64,000 bases of DNA from Undaria pinnatifida (lineage: Eukaryota > Sar > Phaeophyceae > Laminariales > Alariaceae), in NCBI GenBank assembly GCA_012845835.1, contig JABAKD010000028.1, positions 7,443,632-7,507,631 of the forward strand, in the 5' to 3' direction. Positions 10,692 through 22,500 of this stretch are shown in pieces. Each line of letters starts with the position of its first letter. Within the stretch, counting starts at the first letter, position 1. The notes beneath the pieces are model-generated. The model had not been told where the DNA came from, did not search any database, and was given only the letters and a program-made list of their open reading frames with translations. Made by a program: the position numbers and the translations under genes.

Positions 10692-10779
10692 AACCCTTTA
10701 GGAGCCCCCAAACCCCTCCCTATACTAAATCCAAGTAATTTCGTCCCCAAAAAGGGTTTCCAATTGTAAAGGGGTTAAG
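10692..10779 (+). mobile_element. 90-bp palindromic-end MITE
   Basis: Starts TAACCCTTTAG and ends GTAAAGGGGTTAA, giving inverted ends of about 11 bp around CCCTCCCTATACTAAATCC and GTCCCCAAAA. Other copies are at 30232-30321 (+), 17525-17594 (-), 33223-33303 (-) and a decayed one at 8320-8405. Confidence 0.65.
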
Positions 10780-10902
10780 CTATTGGGGCTCTAGTCTTAA
10801 GTTATTGGGGTGGGGACACAGTGTCCCCTGCAGGTCCGCCTATCGAGCAGGTCCTCGGCGAGTTTTCACTTTCTTAGCCGTAGCGTAGTAGAGAATTTAG
10901 GT

Positions 10903-11165
10903 AGTACAAGGGCTCCGCTCCGCGGGCGGCTGACGCCGCCCGCTACGCTCGCGCAAGGCAAGGAAGAATGCAACCAAAAACATAGACTATGTAAAGGGGG
11001 CAGAAAGAAGAGGCCCACGATTTGGTGCGAACAGCGATTTGATAATGCCAAGAGCTGCTTGTGCAGAGCAAATTGCCCTGTTGTGCTCAGCTGTGCTGTG
11101 TGCTTTTGTTACCGGTGTTACGTTCTGATCGGCAGTACGGGGGTAATTTGCGTGGGGGAAAAAAC
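10903..11165 (+). repeat. Dispersed repeat B
   Basis: Begins TACAAGGGCTCCGCTCCGCG, with an internal GC-rich palindrome (GCGGGCGGC...GCCGCCCGC), followed by CACGATTTGGTGCGAAC and TTGATAATGCCAAGAG. It matches 20335-20565 over its length and 15207-15275 (minus) over the GC-rich head. Confidence 0.6.
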
Positions 11166-11966
11166 AGGGGGCCGTGAAAGATCAAATACATAGTCTATAG
11201 AAAGAGAAAAAAGAGGAAAAGTAGTACTCCGTACACAACACACGCATTATACCCGGTACTGCTCTATATCCGAAAGAAAGCACACAGCGCAGCGACACAG
11301 CACCGCAGCGAAGGGCACGGCACCGCACCGCATGGCTCCGCACGGCTCCGCACGGCGCTACGCTGCGCTGCTGGGCCATATATAGCCGGATTGATCTGAG
11401 CTGGGCGTGCATGTGATCCAACAGCGTAGTATCTGATGGTACGTACAAACCTGGTGTAGTAGTACCGGTAGTACTAGTAGTATTATATTGGCGTTTCGTA
11501 TATCGAACGAAGCTGGAAAGCAAAGAAAAGCTGGAAAGGTTCCGCAAGTAATATGGAAGTTGGAGCTCTGAGAGGCCAGGGATGGGCAATCCCTGAGAAA
11601 GACAAAATTAAGTAAGTCTATAGAAGCAGCTTTTTTTTTCATGTTTCACAGAGCCAAGGATAGCAACTGAGCAGTGAGAGCCGAGAGGCGAATGGCTCGG
11701 TTTCATTTCCTGACTACCCTGACTACCGCAACATATCATACGAAAACGGCCAAGATTACCTATCAAATCAGATAATTGCAGGCCTTCCAAGGCCGCGTAC
11801 CTTAACACTAGCCCACCCTGATGAGCCGCATAGGCAGAAATATGGCAGATTCGGGGAAACTCCGGTTCTACGAACTAGATCAAGGCCGTACCTTAACAAT
11901 AGTTGTAGTTTGTGTGTTCGTCCGGTGGGTGCCCCGAACAAAAAAAAGAGACGAGCACCCCGGGGG
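11166..11966. other. Unassigned spacer
   Basis: Contains a short GC-rich imperfect repeat of CACCGCACCGC / GGCTCCGCAC type at 11300-11365. No gene is recognised. Confidence 0.35.
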
Positions 11967-12202
11967 ATTTTCGCCCCAGGGTACGTCTTTTTCTTGTGGG
12001 AAGATCACCCTCCTACCTCTGAGAACGCCCCGGTGTTATTTCGCGCCAAAAAGTTTAGGCGCCCCAGGGGCGTTTACATGAGATATTTTCGCCCCAAGGT
12101 ACTTTTTTTTGTGGGAAGATCACCCTCCCACCTCTGAGAACGCCCCGGGGTGTTATTTCGCACCAAAAAGTTTAGGCGCCCCAGGGGCGTTTACAGAGGA
12201 TA
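11967..12202 (+). repeat. Tandem duplication, 118-bp unit
   Basis: Two copies beginning ATTTTCGCCCCA at 11967 and 12085. Both contain GTGGGAAGATCACCCTCC, CTCTGAGAACGCCCCGG and AAAAAGTTTAGGCGCCCCAG, and end in GGGGCGTTTACA. No coding role is seen. 12203-12613 has no recognised feature apart from the presumed upstream region of the next gene. Confidence 0.75.
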
Positions 12203-12613
12203 TGACAGCAATAGTCATTCATGCAGACATCTATCTATTATAATCTATTATGTGAAAAGGCACTCGCAACACACGAGTGGATGCTTTCGCAAGGGCCCAC
12301 GATTCTCAACATCTTCCTGCTGGTATAGACTATACATATACAGTATATGGAGTGTATTTTCATTTTTTATGATATACAACTATATACCTAGACCTCGCCC
12401 CCTTCGGACGTCTCGCTCGGCATATCCTCCCCCCTCTCAGCCCTTCTCAGCCCGTAATTGCCGAAAAGAAAATTAGTTGCTGGGGAAAAGAACCGTCCCG
12501 AAGTTCCTTGCCTTCCTTGCTTTCCCTAGTCTCATTCTTACTTAGCTCTCATTCTCTGATCTTTACTGCTTGCTCTCTGATATTTTTATTTTGCTTTTTC
12601 AGCAACTTCTTTT

Positions 12614-14729
12614 TTGTACTTTTACTTTCGAAGTTGGCCGATTGCTGGCTGTTGGGAGGGAATTGCCGTTGACGGCTGCAAACAATTTGAATTTGAAATT
12701 TGCCGGATCGGCAATAACAATTTGAAGTTGAAATTTGCGAAGCGGACCAAGGCTAGTGCGGGAGGAGGCTCCGCCAACAGTAGTGGGGGTGGTGGAGGTT
12801 CAGGATCAGGCGTGTGGAAGCTGGTCGGGCAAGAACGGGACTCAGCTTCTTCTGGCAATCCTGATTGGCCGTGCCCGAGCAAGGGTTGTGACGGCTTCCT
12901 CATCGCACGAAATAGGAAAAACAGGAGTTCCCAGTACGCTGTCTGCGACACCTGCAGGAGTGACGAGCCTTCCACGTGCCAAGCTTTTCATAACCTTAAC
13001 AAGAAGCACTGGGGAAGCGGCGACAACCCTCGTGTGTGTGACTGGTGTGACGCGGACACCTGTGATTCACCTTCGATCGGCGTCCCTAACGAAGGAGCTG
13101 AGAGCTTGACGAAACGTGAGTTACATTTCTGTTGTTGTGCTGTGATTTCTTTTTCATGCGTACAAACACACTTTTGCATGTACGAGTACGTACGTGTACG
13201 GGGCAGTCCCGTCATCGCGGTGTAAGCGGGAATCGTACAAGTACTCAGGTCTACGAGTGAGTAGACCTATGCAGTGACGCTGTGTGATGCGATTTCTTTT
13301 TCATACGTACAGCCAAACACACTTCATGTATGTACGACTACGAGTACGGGGCAGTCCCGTCATCGGGGTAAGCGGGGGTTGAACGAGTGGTCCATGCAGT
13401 GACGCTTTGTGCTGTGATATAAACACACGTTTTGGATGTACGACTACGACTACGTGGTATCTATACATGTAAGACGCAATGAAAACGGGCAAGTCTCATC
13501 ACGGGGGTCAGCCAGGGTTGTAAAAATGGTCCATGCAGTGATAAATAACAGCAGCATGATACCTCAGCACCAGTCGCAGTACACACTGGAGGTTGATATA
13601 TAGCAGTAAACAGAAGCTGAAGTTAACCTGGGTGATGCTGGAGAGCAGTCCCGTGATTGGGGTTAGCGAGTTGTTCATGTAGTGACGCGGTGTACTACTA
13701 CTGTTACTCATTTTTCATACAACCACATGAACTCTTTGTATTGACGAGTACAAGTAGGGTGCGCAACCTCTTCAGGAATCGCAGTACACGTCGGTCGTAA
13801 TAGTGCTGATAGCAGCAGTAGTAGAGTAGTACCGAACAATATATACAGCAGGTACTGTCTCTTACCCTTCGTTGTCGGTATTCCGCCGGTAGGCCTTATA
13901 TAGCAGTATACCGGGGCTTACGCTTACCAGTTGCGACTGTGAATCCCGTTCGTTCCTGTCCCAGTGGTGGTTTCATAGGTGTTAGCAACGTTGTGGTACC
14001 AGGCAGGGCTTTGCCCATAAACGACCGCTTTCATTACAACAGTGTTAAATTGTACGACTTCCTTTCAAACTTTGGAAATCGACGACAGCTACGTGGCCTC
14101 ACTATTTTGAACATTCACTGAACGCAAGGTATTCCCATCCGTTGTTGTCGTTTGCAGAAGCCCTGCGAAGCAGCCGCCGAGGGCCGCCAAGTCGGCGAGG
14201 ACATAAACACGAAGTGCACCGGCGACATCAAGGTCGGTGACCTCCTGAAGAAGGCAGGCGACCACTTGCTCGATATACATCCCGCATTCTATTCCCACGT
14301 TGCCACGAGGGCGTTCGACATCGAGGTACGTTCTACTCTTATCTTGCGTCCTGTGTGTCACGAGTCGAGACATCCATGTCTCTTGCTCAAGACTAGGGGA
14401 TGGCGTGCGGATATAGTCTATGAAGTGCGGTTCCTTTTCCAAGTACCAAGAGCAAGTACAACAATACCACAACAATTACTAACAACGAAAGGAGCTCCAA
14501 TAATTTGGATGGTTACGACGTCTGCTGGAGAGAAGTACGAATACTTTTTTACACATACTTATCGACGTTCTCCCGCCATGCTTCAACGTTTGTAGACAGA
14601 TCCACAAGACCATCGACAAAAAACAAGAGTGCAAGGTGCTGGGTACCCCCGCTGAGGAGGAAGAGTCCAAGCAAGCCTGCATGCTCCTTCGGAAGCAATG
14701 TTGACAGCACGTTCTTTATAGAACGTTAA
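12614..14729 (+). CDS. Hypothetical cysteine-rich multi-exon gene
   Basis: I do not recognise the protein. Visible pieces are exon A (12614-13111, donor GTGAGT), exon B (14156-14325, acceptor TTTGCAG, donor GTACGT) and exon C (about 14604-14729, acceptor GTAGACAG, ending LLRKQC-stop). Exon A encodes a Gly/Ser-rich linker, then a zinc-ribbon-like pattern: CPSKGC, later CDTC, a further Cys, and CDWCDADTC. Exons B and C join in phase: ...VATRAFDIE + IHKTIDKKQECKVLG, a hydrophilic Cys-containing tail. Exon A ends in phase 1 while exon B needs phase 0. So a small exon is missing between them, or exon A belongs to another transcript. The start codon is uncertain; 12614 is only the first in-frame ATG. 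The intron from 13112 is built of decayed repeats. Confidence 0.45.
13112..13760 (+). repeat. Decayed tandem repeats inside intron
   Basis: Units of roughly 120-140 bp recur: GCAGTGACGC, then TGTGATTTCTTTTTCAT, ACGACTACGAGTACGGGGCA and GTCCCGTCATCGGGG. At least three recognisable copies are present, the later ones increasingly diverged. Open frames here are repeat translations. Confidence 0.5.
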
Positions 14730-15206
14730 GTTGTGGTTTATTATACCAGCATCGTTTTTTGATAACTATGCCTAAATGCGTGCTCTTCGTCTTTCAGGAA
14801 TACAAATGTACTTCACATGTTTGCGGTGTGTGCGTTCAAGTTCCTGCTTCCAGCATGTTTTTTCAGGCACTGCGCTCCTTTACATCTAAATAAGTTGTAG
14901 TTTTCCTGTCTCTATCCTTGACAAGCGCGTGCCTGGTGTTTATGCACTGCGATAATTTATTATTGATGATCGACTTAGAGAGAGCTATTAATAAGTGTAC
15001 AGGACCTAGGTGCTACCTGAGAGGTGGAAGGATATGCCAAGCAAGTCCTCCGACGTGCCCATCATGGACTGGGCGAATTGATGATAATAACAAACTCATA
15101 ATCATAATCGTCTCTATTCTGTACCGTTGTACTATATATGGACCTCTTGGCATTTTCAAGTCGCCAGTTGCGCCATTTGTGCTTCTTTTCCTACTGAATG
15201 TCTATT
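14730..15206. other. Unassigned spacer
   Basis: Presumed downstream region of the cysteine-rich gene. Nothing further is recognised. Confidence 0.35.
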
Positions 15207-15275
15207 CCTCCTTCCGCAAGCGTAGCGGGCGGCGCCCAGCCGCCCGCGAGCGAAGCCCTTGTACTAGTATATGGT
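15207..15275 (-). repeat. Dispersed repeat B head, reversed
   Basis: Contains CGCAAGCGTAGCGGGCGGCG and GCGAAGCCCTTGTAC, the reverse of the GC-rich palindromic head at 10903 and 20335. Only the head is present, and the remainder of this spacer to about 15440 is unassigned. Confidence 0.55.
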
Positions 15276-15789
15276 ACCTGGTATATGATACTGCCATACA
15301 TACTCTTAACTCTCGTATACATACCGCTGTTGCACTTGTGCGCAGATTCTGCAGGCTGCAGGCAGCAGACGAGTGCAGACTTCACTTGTACAATAGTTGC
15401 GCGCGGTGACGTTTCGAGTACCGACAAAAGAAAGACTTGCCTCATACCTGCTTATCTGCGATATGATGTTGATGGTGCTGGGTGGTGACGTAATTTGATG
15501 CTGATGATAGAACCAGCCCTACTTCGTGGAAGGCGAAAGGATATCGACCGGCACCGAGGGATCCAACGGTTCGGCTGACAGAGGGCTGACACCTCGACAA
15601 TACCGGCGTCGAGAAGAGTCTGACACAAGGCACTATGCTTCGCATTTTACCATTTACTGCATGCAAACCAAGCAGCAAGCACAGGCAGCTGTCATGTAAT
15701 CCCGAGAACTGCAGCTGACTGTGCTACTGTACACCACAGGAGCTGCAGCGATCAATACTGGATCCTCCCTTCCCAAACTTGCTGCGCAC

Positions 15790-16007
15790 CTGAAGAACGG
15801 CAAGTGGACGTACAGGGCCCGACGGTTGCGCTGCTGCGGGTTGAGATTGCTCGCCGTCATCCCGGGGCCGACGGACGAGCTTCTGTTGAACTTGGCGTCC
15901 TTGGCGCTGTCAACGCGATGGTCGACCAGCTGATTAATGTTGGGAGTGCTCATGACGCTCCCATACCGCGTGCCTGCCACGAGAGCATCATCCTCAGCGG
16001 AAGACAT
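15790..16007 (-). CDS. Probable first exon of an unidentified minus-strand gene
   Basis: The minus-strand frame opens with MSSAEDDALVAG and runs through NINQLVDHRVDSAKDAKFN and MTASNLNPQQRNRR. Codon composition (many G/C third positions, RNY-like codons) is what I would expect of coding sequence and differs from surrounding noise. Possible splice donors lie at 15789 (CAG|GTGCGC) or 15813 (CCT|GTACGT). A downstream piece around 15640-15440 could continue in phase. I do not recognise the family. The start lies 516 bp from the epsin start on the opposite strand, so the two could share a promoter region. Confidence 0.4.
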
Positions 16008-16523
16008 GACGCCTTTCTTCGCCTATGGGCACGAGGAGAGCAAATCAGAGTAGCGTGGTACACACCACGCTTGGTCAGATTCGTCTGAACTGGGTCCTCA
16101 AGTTTTTACCGCCGAGTGTTGCGCACCAGCCAAGCTTTGCTCGTGGTGTTCCACCTTTTGTAGCTGCTGCGGCAGGGTGGTTTTTCATCGAAAAAATCGC
16201 GTCGACAAGAAAATTACATAATGTTACCCCGGTTTCGTAACGTTTCTTTTATTCGTTGGAAACCCCGGCGGACACTCGAAAACTTCGAAATCAGGCGTGA
16301 CGAGGTCATCACCGCAGCTGGGAGCGAGCGCACCCTAAGAAGCGCGCTTCCGTTGCACAAAAAAAGGAGGGGTTCAACGACTTCCGCCGCAAGGAGCTCT
16401 GGTTCGGTCGCGAAAGGTCTTTCGTGACGCGTATTTTTCTTCCCCTCTTTTTGTGCGTGATCGATCCGTCCCGAGACGAGAACGCCGAGCAGAGGAGCTT
16501 TCGTCGCTCGCTAAGAAGCTGCC

Positions 16524-19500
16524 ATGGACAAGCTGGGGCAACTCTCGCTGGACAAGCTGTCTCTTGACAAGGTCAAGAACATGGTCGGCGAAGTGTGAGT
16601 ACCTGCCACGCCGCCCCGATGTTTCTCGGAGCGAAAGCGGGGGGAGTGAAAAGTAGTTAAAAACACCAAACTCGCTTTTCTTCTCATTTGCTCAATTTTT
16701 GAGGAAAATTTGAGGGCCAGATTCACTCCGTGGGTTCTTCGCTCCTCTGTCGTGTCCCTCCGAGCTCCCGAGCTCGAGGGGGAGGGGGGTGAAGGACGCG
16801 TTGGCAGGGGGTAGGTGATGGAGGCCCATAGGGGCATTAAGCGATTGCGTGGCTTCCGATACCACAGCCTTGCCACGATCGGAGGTTGATTGTCATCCAT
16901 GATGTGCTATGTACGGCGCTACGGCACGCTGTTCTTGTTGCGTTCCTCCATTTTTTGTTCTGTACCTGGTAAACGAACTCATCGCAACATAGACTTCATC
17001 GTAAACTTCGCGTTGTTCGTACACACATACGAAATCTACTCCGAAGCAGTGAGAATGTACAGCAGCAGCAGCAGTAGTTTAGTACCGCGATTATGCCAGG
17101 TATAGAGTGCATACGTGTCATACCAAGCACCGCCGTGGTACATGGCATAACATATGAATACGTATCGTATATAGCAGCAGTACTGGTACATACTACGATG
17201 TGTTTCCTCGTATTAGCACTGCTCAAGACAGAACGTTTTCATACCGATCAGGCCATTCGACTCGTTGACTAACTACTTAAGAGTACTAATACTTGCCTCT
17301 GAAAAAAAACACGAGGCTTCCACATCCATCAGATGCTCCCAGTACAGCAGTAACTATTGGGCAGTAAACAAAGTATTACAAACATTTTCGGTAGATACTG
17401 GAGGTACTTGCAGTAGATTTCAGGAATTGATTCTCTCACACTACGTACAGCAGTCGCAGTAATTTTGCATTTTTGGGCTCTGTTGTCTGGATACTGCATG
17501 TACGTCCAAGTATTTCTGGGTTCGAAACCCGTTTTCGGGGACAAATTACTCGGAAATAGTACAGGGAGGGTTCGGGGGTTATGAAGGGGTTAAGCACTGC
17601 CCATACCTCGCGTGCTCGCTTTACTAAATTCTCGCATATTCTCGCAGTATACTCGAGAGTATGAAGTATGCAGGGAGCATCTGCTGTGCACCCTCGTTTC
17701 AATACTTTTATCCGCAGGTTCCGCAGAATACACAGATGCCAACAGGAGTGGGATTTGAAGTAACTTACTTCCGGAGGCACTGAGAATACTGGCAAGATAT
17801 CAGGGTTTGATAATGCTAAGTGCTTGCAGTATTTCGGCCGTGAGTACTGGAGCCTGTCCTGTTACCACGGGCTTGATTATGCGAATTAATGTGAGAACAA
17901 CAACTGCTCATATGAAGCACTGCCAGCACTCACAGTATGTCGCATGTTTGTGCTGCGGATTCTGCTCGTACTCGGCGTTTTGTACTACTCATACTACCAG
18001 TACTCCCAAGTATTTCGGCCGATAAACTGCAAGAATCTCAACACTCGAAGTACGAAATACTCTCGGTACTTTGCGTATACTCGGAGGATGCGGCGAGTGT
18101 ACTCGGGATATGAAGTGTACTGGGAGTATCTGTGGACGCTTTGTATCGCGGTACTGCTACTGCGCTCTGCGCTGCATGTTGTTGCTTTATATTTTATCTT
18201 TCATTTTTTATAATATTTTATCCTGGCACCGGTACATATAGCTGGTTCTGCTGCTGTCTCAATCAACGCCCAAAATTGCAAGGTTAGGTAAGGTACGCGT
18301 AGGTATAACGGGTAATATACCCGGGCATGCACCCGTACCCAACGCTTAGGTACGTCAGATACGGGCCTCGATACCTTTCGTAAGTGTTCTGTGCGTTATG
18401 TTCGGACCACGATTACCTTATCTAAGTTTTAGGTACGATAAGTACGCCGCTCTAATACTCACCCGGGACAGGTATACCCGTCGACGAAATACCCGGGCTT
18501 AGGTACGAGCCTGAGGGCGACATCAATACCTTACCTAAGTGTTGGGTACTATGGTACGCCGCCCCAAGACTTATCCGGGTATAGGTATACCCGTCGAAAA
18601 ACTACCCGGGTATAGGTACGACCTCTAATACCTTTCCTTATTTTTTTACGCCATACGAATCACTTACGCCGTCTTCTGCGAGAGCAAAATTAAAATTAAA
18701 ATTAAAATCGAAACTAGCCATATGCGGTCTCCCCGCCACACATCCGGGGCACCTGCCACCCACGATGCCTGTGACCTGTCGCCAAGGCGTGTCTAACCCA
18801 GGGAATAGAGTAGCGGCGTGGACAACGAAACCACTGGTGGAGATCATGAGGGCCACGCTTCACCGCGCGAGGGAGCGAGGGAGCCAGCACACAGGATGAT
18901 CCCGAGCCGGCCAGAGGTCATCGAGGTCACGCCGCGCAAGATAGTGGCCGTGATCACTCCCAAACTTGTTTGCAAGATAGAGCGGGACACGCAGGGCGTG
19001 CACGACATGTCGGCGGAGTGAAAAAAGCCGCTGATGGCTTTGTCTTGCCGAATCGTTATCGACGAGAAGGGTCCAGTAAGGCGTCGTTCATGTACTCTGG
19101 CAACCTATGTCAGTCCATCGCTCCAGCCCTTGGGGTACAGATTAGTTTTGTAGTAGGCGATCACCTAGCCAAAAAATGCCGGCATGGTGTTTCGTTAACA
19201 GAAAATTGTCGCGTTTCTTGGGTGTACGTTAGATCAAACATACTAGCAGAATCTACTGGCAGGCCCTGTCAGTAGATGGCTGCTGCCAGTGGATTACTAC
19301 TGCCACTACTGCCACTACATACTGTTCTAGTGCCTCGCCCCGCCAGTTTGACGTTTTATTGCACGGGTACGTACCCGTACCCGTACCCGCGCTAAGGTAC
19401 GCCTCGATACCTTACCTAAAGCTTAAGCACGGTAGGTACGTCGACCCGATACTTACGCGGTTATAGATGTACCCGTGGACGAAATACCCGGGTTTAGGTG

Positions 19501-22500
19501 CGAGCTTAGGGACGACCTCAATACCTTACCTAAGTTTCAGGCGTTACGCACAGACCCCGATACCTTACCCAAGTGTTGGGTACTTTAGGTACAGACCTCG
19601 ATACCTTGCGTGAGTTTTGGATACGATCGGTACGTCAATCCAATACTTACCCGGGTATAGGTATACCCGTCGACGAAAAACCCGGGTTTAGGTACTACCC
19701 TGGGGACGATCTCAATACCTTACCTTAATTTTAGGTGCGTCAGATACAGGTCCCGATACCTTGTACGTAAGTAGCCGGTCGCCCCGGTGGCGTATCAGGT
19801 TATCCTCGAGCCTGGTGTAGGTACCCGGTCGCCCCGGTGGCATATCAGGTTATCCTCGAGCCTGGCATAGGTCAGTTTCGTGAATTCGAATGCCCCCGAG
19901 TGCATACTCGTATAAATTCGTTGGGACTTTTTCTTGTGCACAAATTGAATGGCGGAAAGCGCGAGAGCGTGAGTTAGCAACACTCGATGAGAAATCGACG
20001 AGCAGTGGGATTGCTGAACCCTATGCGCGATAAAAATTGAAGGCAAGAACCGGGGGGGGAGAATGGACGACACCTACTGTGACCACGGCTTGTCCAGAAG
20101 CTGGAACGTACAAGTGTGCGACGACCTTACCTAAGTGTTGGGTACGTTAGATACGGCAGTCAGTACCTTACCCAAGCTTTGGGTACGTTTGGTACGACCT
20201 CAGATACTTACCCGGATACAGGTATGCCTTACCTACCATACCCTTAGAAAATTGTATCATACCAGGGTACGTGGTACCGGCTATAGAGCTATTGACTATT
20301 TATAGTCCACGCAGGCTATGTCCGCATATATACTACAAGGGCTCCGCTCCGCGGGCGGCTGACGCCACCCGCTACGCTCACGAAAATATTACAACAAAAT
20401 GTGAAGGGGGCGGAAATAAGGGGCCCATGATTTGGTGCAACTAGCGAATTGATAATGCCAAGAGTTGCGTGTGCAGACCTGATTGCCCTGTGCGGTGTTG
20501 TGTGCTTGCTGGCGATGTCGCGTTCTGATGGGCAGTACGAGTGTAATTTCGGGAGGGAGGGGAAGGTGAAGAGGACCGAGAGAGGACAATAAATGAAGAA
20601 AGCAAAAAGACGAGTACACAGCAGTCCACACGTGCATCCTGGTACATACATAGTGTGAGGCGTTGAGGGCTGACTGCGCTGTGCTGTGCTGTTCTGTCCT
20701 GGTGATGCATGCTCGACGGCAACATGCTACTACTGCTGTAGCTCTACGAGCTGCGGGTGGGTGTGTTTTTTTTGTGATCTGAGCAGAAGAAACACGTGAA
20801 AAAACAGGCACTTGTAGTCTGCGAACACCGTGTCCTGTGATCTTATACGTGCAAACTAAACGTGCACATACGTATTCGGACAAACGTTCGTACTTGATTT
20901 TGTTTATCGGCACTTTTTTATGTTGATTTAACGTTGGGAACGGCTATCTTTTGCTCAAATTTTACTCTTTTTATTCTGACTCGACTTTTGAAGGTCCGTT
21001 TTTTTTTTCACTTTTTTTCCAACCTTTTAAAAGATGTAATGATTTTTAGTGTGTTTGTGTGTGTGTTTTTTTCTTGAAATTAGTGTTGAGATATTTATCT
21101 TGAAGCAGTGCTGGAGATTTTGTCTTGAAGTTAGTGTTGGTGCGGTCCCGAACAACACAAGGCGAAGAATCAAGGAGCGCAAAGAAAGCCGCCGGGATGG
21201 TTCTCCGAGGGTTCAGGCAGGCGTGTTCCGCCCGCTAAGAATGAAGTAGGGCATATTCTCATGTGATTCCAAGACGAAGGATGCGCCAGCTAGCGTTGGG
21301 TTGCGAAAGCAACTGAGTTAAATCGACACACGACGCGTATGAAAATACGTCGAAGTGTGGTGAGCTTAAGCTCGACTTTTCCCCATCCGCCGGAGGATGA
21401 AAAAAAAAAAAAAAAAAACGAATTACTTCCCGAGATATTTTGTAAGAGTGTGTATTACCTCGCATATCAAGAGCTTGTACCGGGCTGTTGCTGGGTTTTA
21501 AATCGCCCATGACTCAGAGCAAGGGTGAGACCCTTTGTTTTTCTACTTGTTTCGTTGGTGCATGCTAAAGCAACCCCTGCCTGCCCCCTCCCCGGCCGCT
21601 GCGCCCGGCTCGTCGGCACTGCGCTTTGCGTTAGGTTTATCCCTCTCAGGGCAATCGGCATCAACGCCTGCCCTGTTGATTGTCGTGTACCTGGTACAAA
21701 TTTAGATAGGTGTGATTTATTTGGTCATGCCTCAATACCTTACACCCGAAGTTTATAGTATACGTGAGAATGTGTTGATGGCTCCGGTACCCTGATGTGT
21801 ACCTACCAGCTGGTACCGAGTCCGCTACGAATCGCGGGCTCCTCTATTTAATGAGCCGTTTTAGCACTTTACCACCGCACTCCCGACATGGGTACAAAAC
21901 ACTTGAAATTAGATTAGGATAGGTTTAGGAATTGGATTTGGGTTGAATTTTAGTAAGCCGTGGTCGCAGGACAGGCTCCAGTCACTCTGGAAGATTACCT
22001 CGGGAGAAAAATGTAGCAAACCAACAGCAGTGGTACACACAACTTTTTTTTTTTTTTTTCTTCGTCCCATTTATTATCCTCGCGTTACTCTCGCGCTCCC
22101 TCCCAGTAGTAGCTCAGATCCGGGGTCACATAGCGGGCCCTCCTTTCCCCTCCCCACTACGGTACGTGCCTTCGTTTTTATCGCGAGAAGAATTCAGCAT
22201 GTTCTTCCCTCGTCGACTCGCGTCGAATTGTGTGAATGTTGATATCATATAGCTGAAGCAAGTCATACATTCGCCAAAAAATTTTAAATTGAAATCGGAA
22301 GTCAGCGTACGTACGTGCCAGACCCATGTTGGTCTATATGTGCCAGGTACCTGGTATTTTACTGGCAGCCAGTCCGCCCGCCCGCCCGCCAGCCAGCCGA
22401 GCCCGCCAACCGAGCGGCGTCTGCAAGGCAAATGAGAAAATGAAAAGGCGAATAAAAAGCGCGGCAAACCAATATGTGTGGCTCGCGTGTTGCCAGCCCC

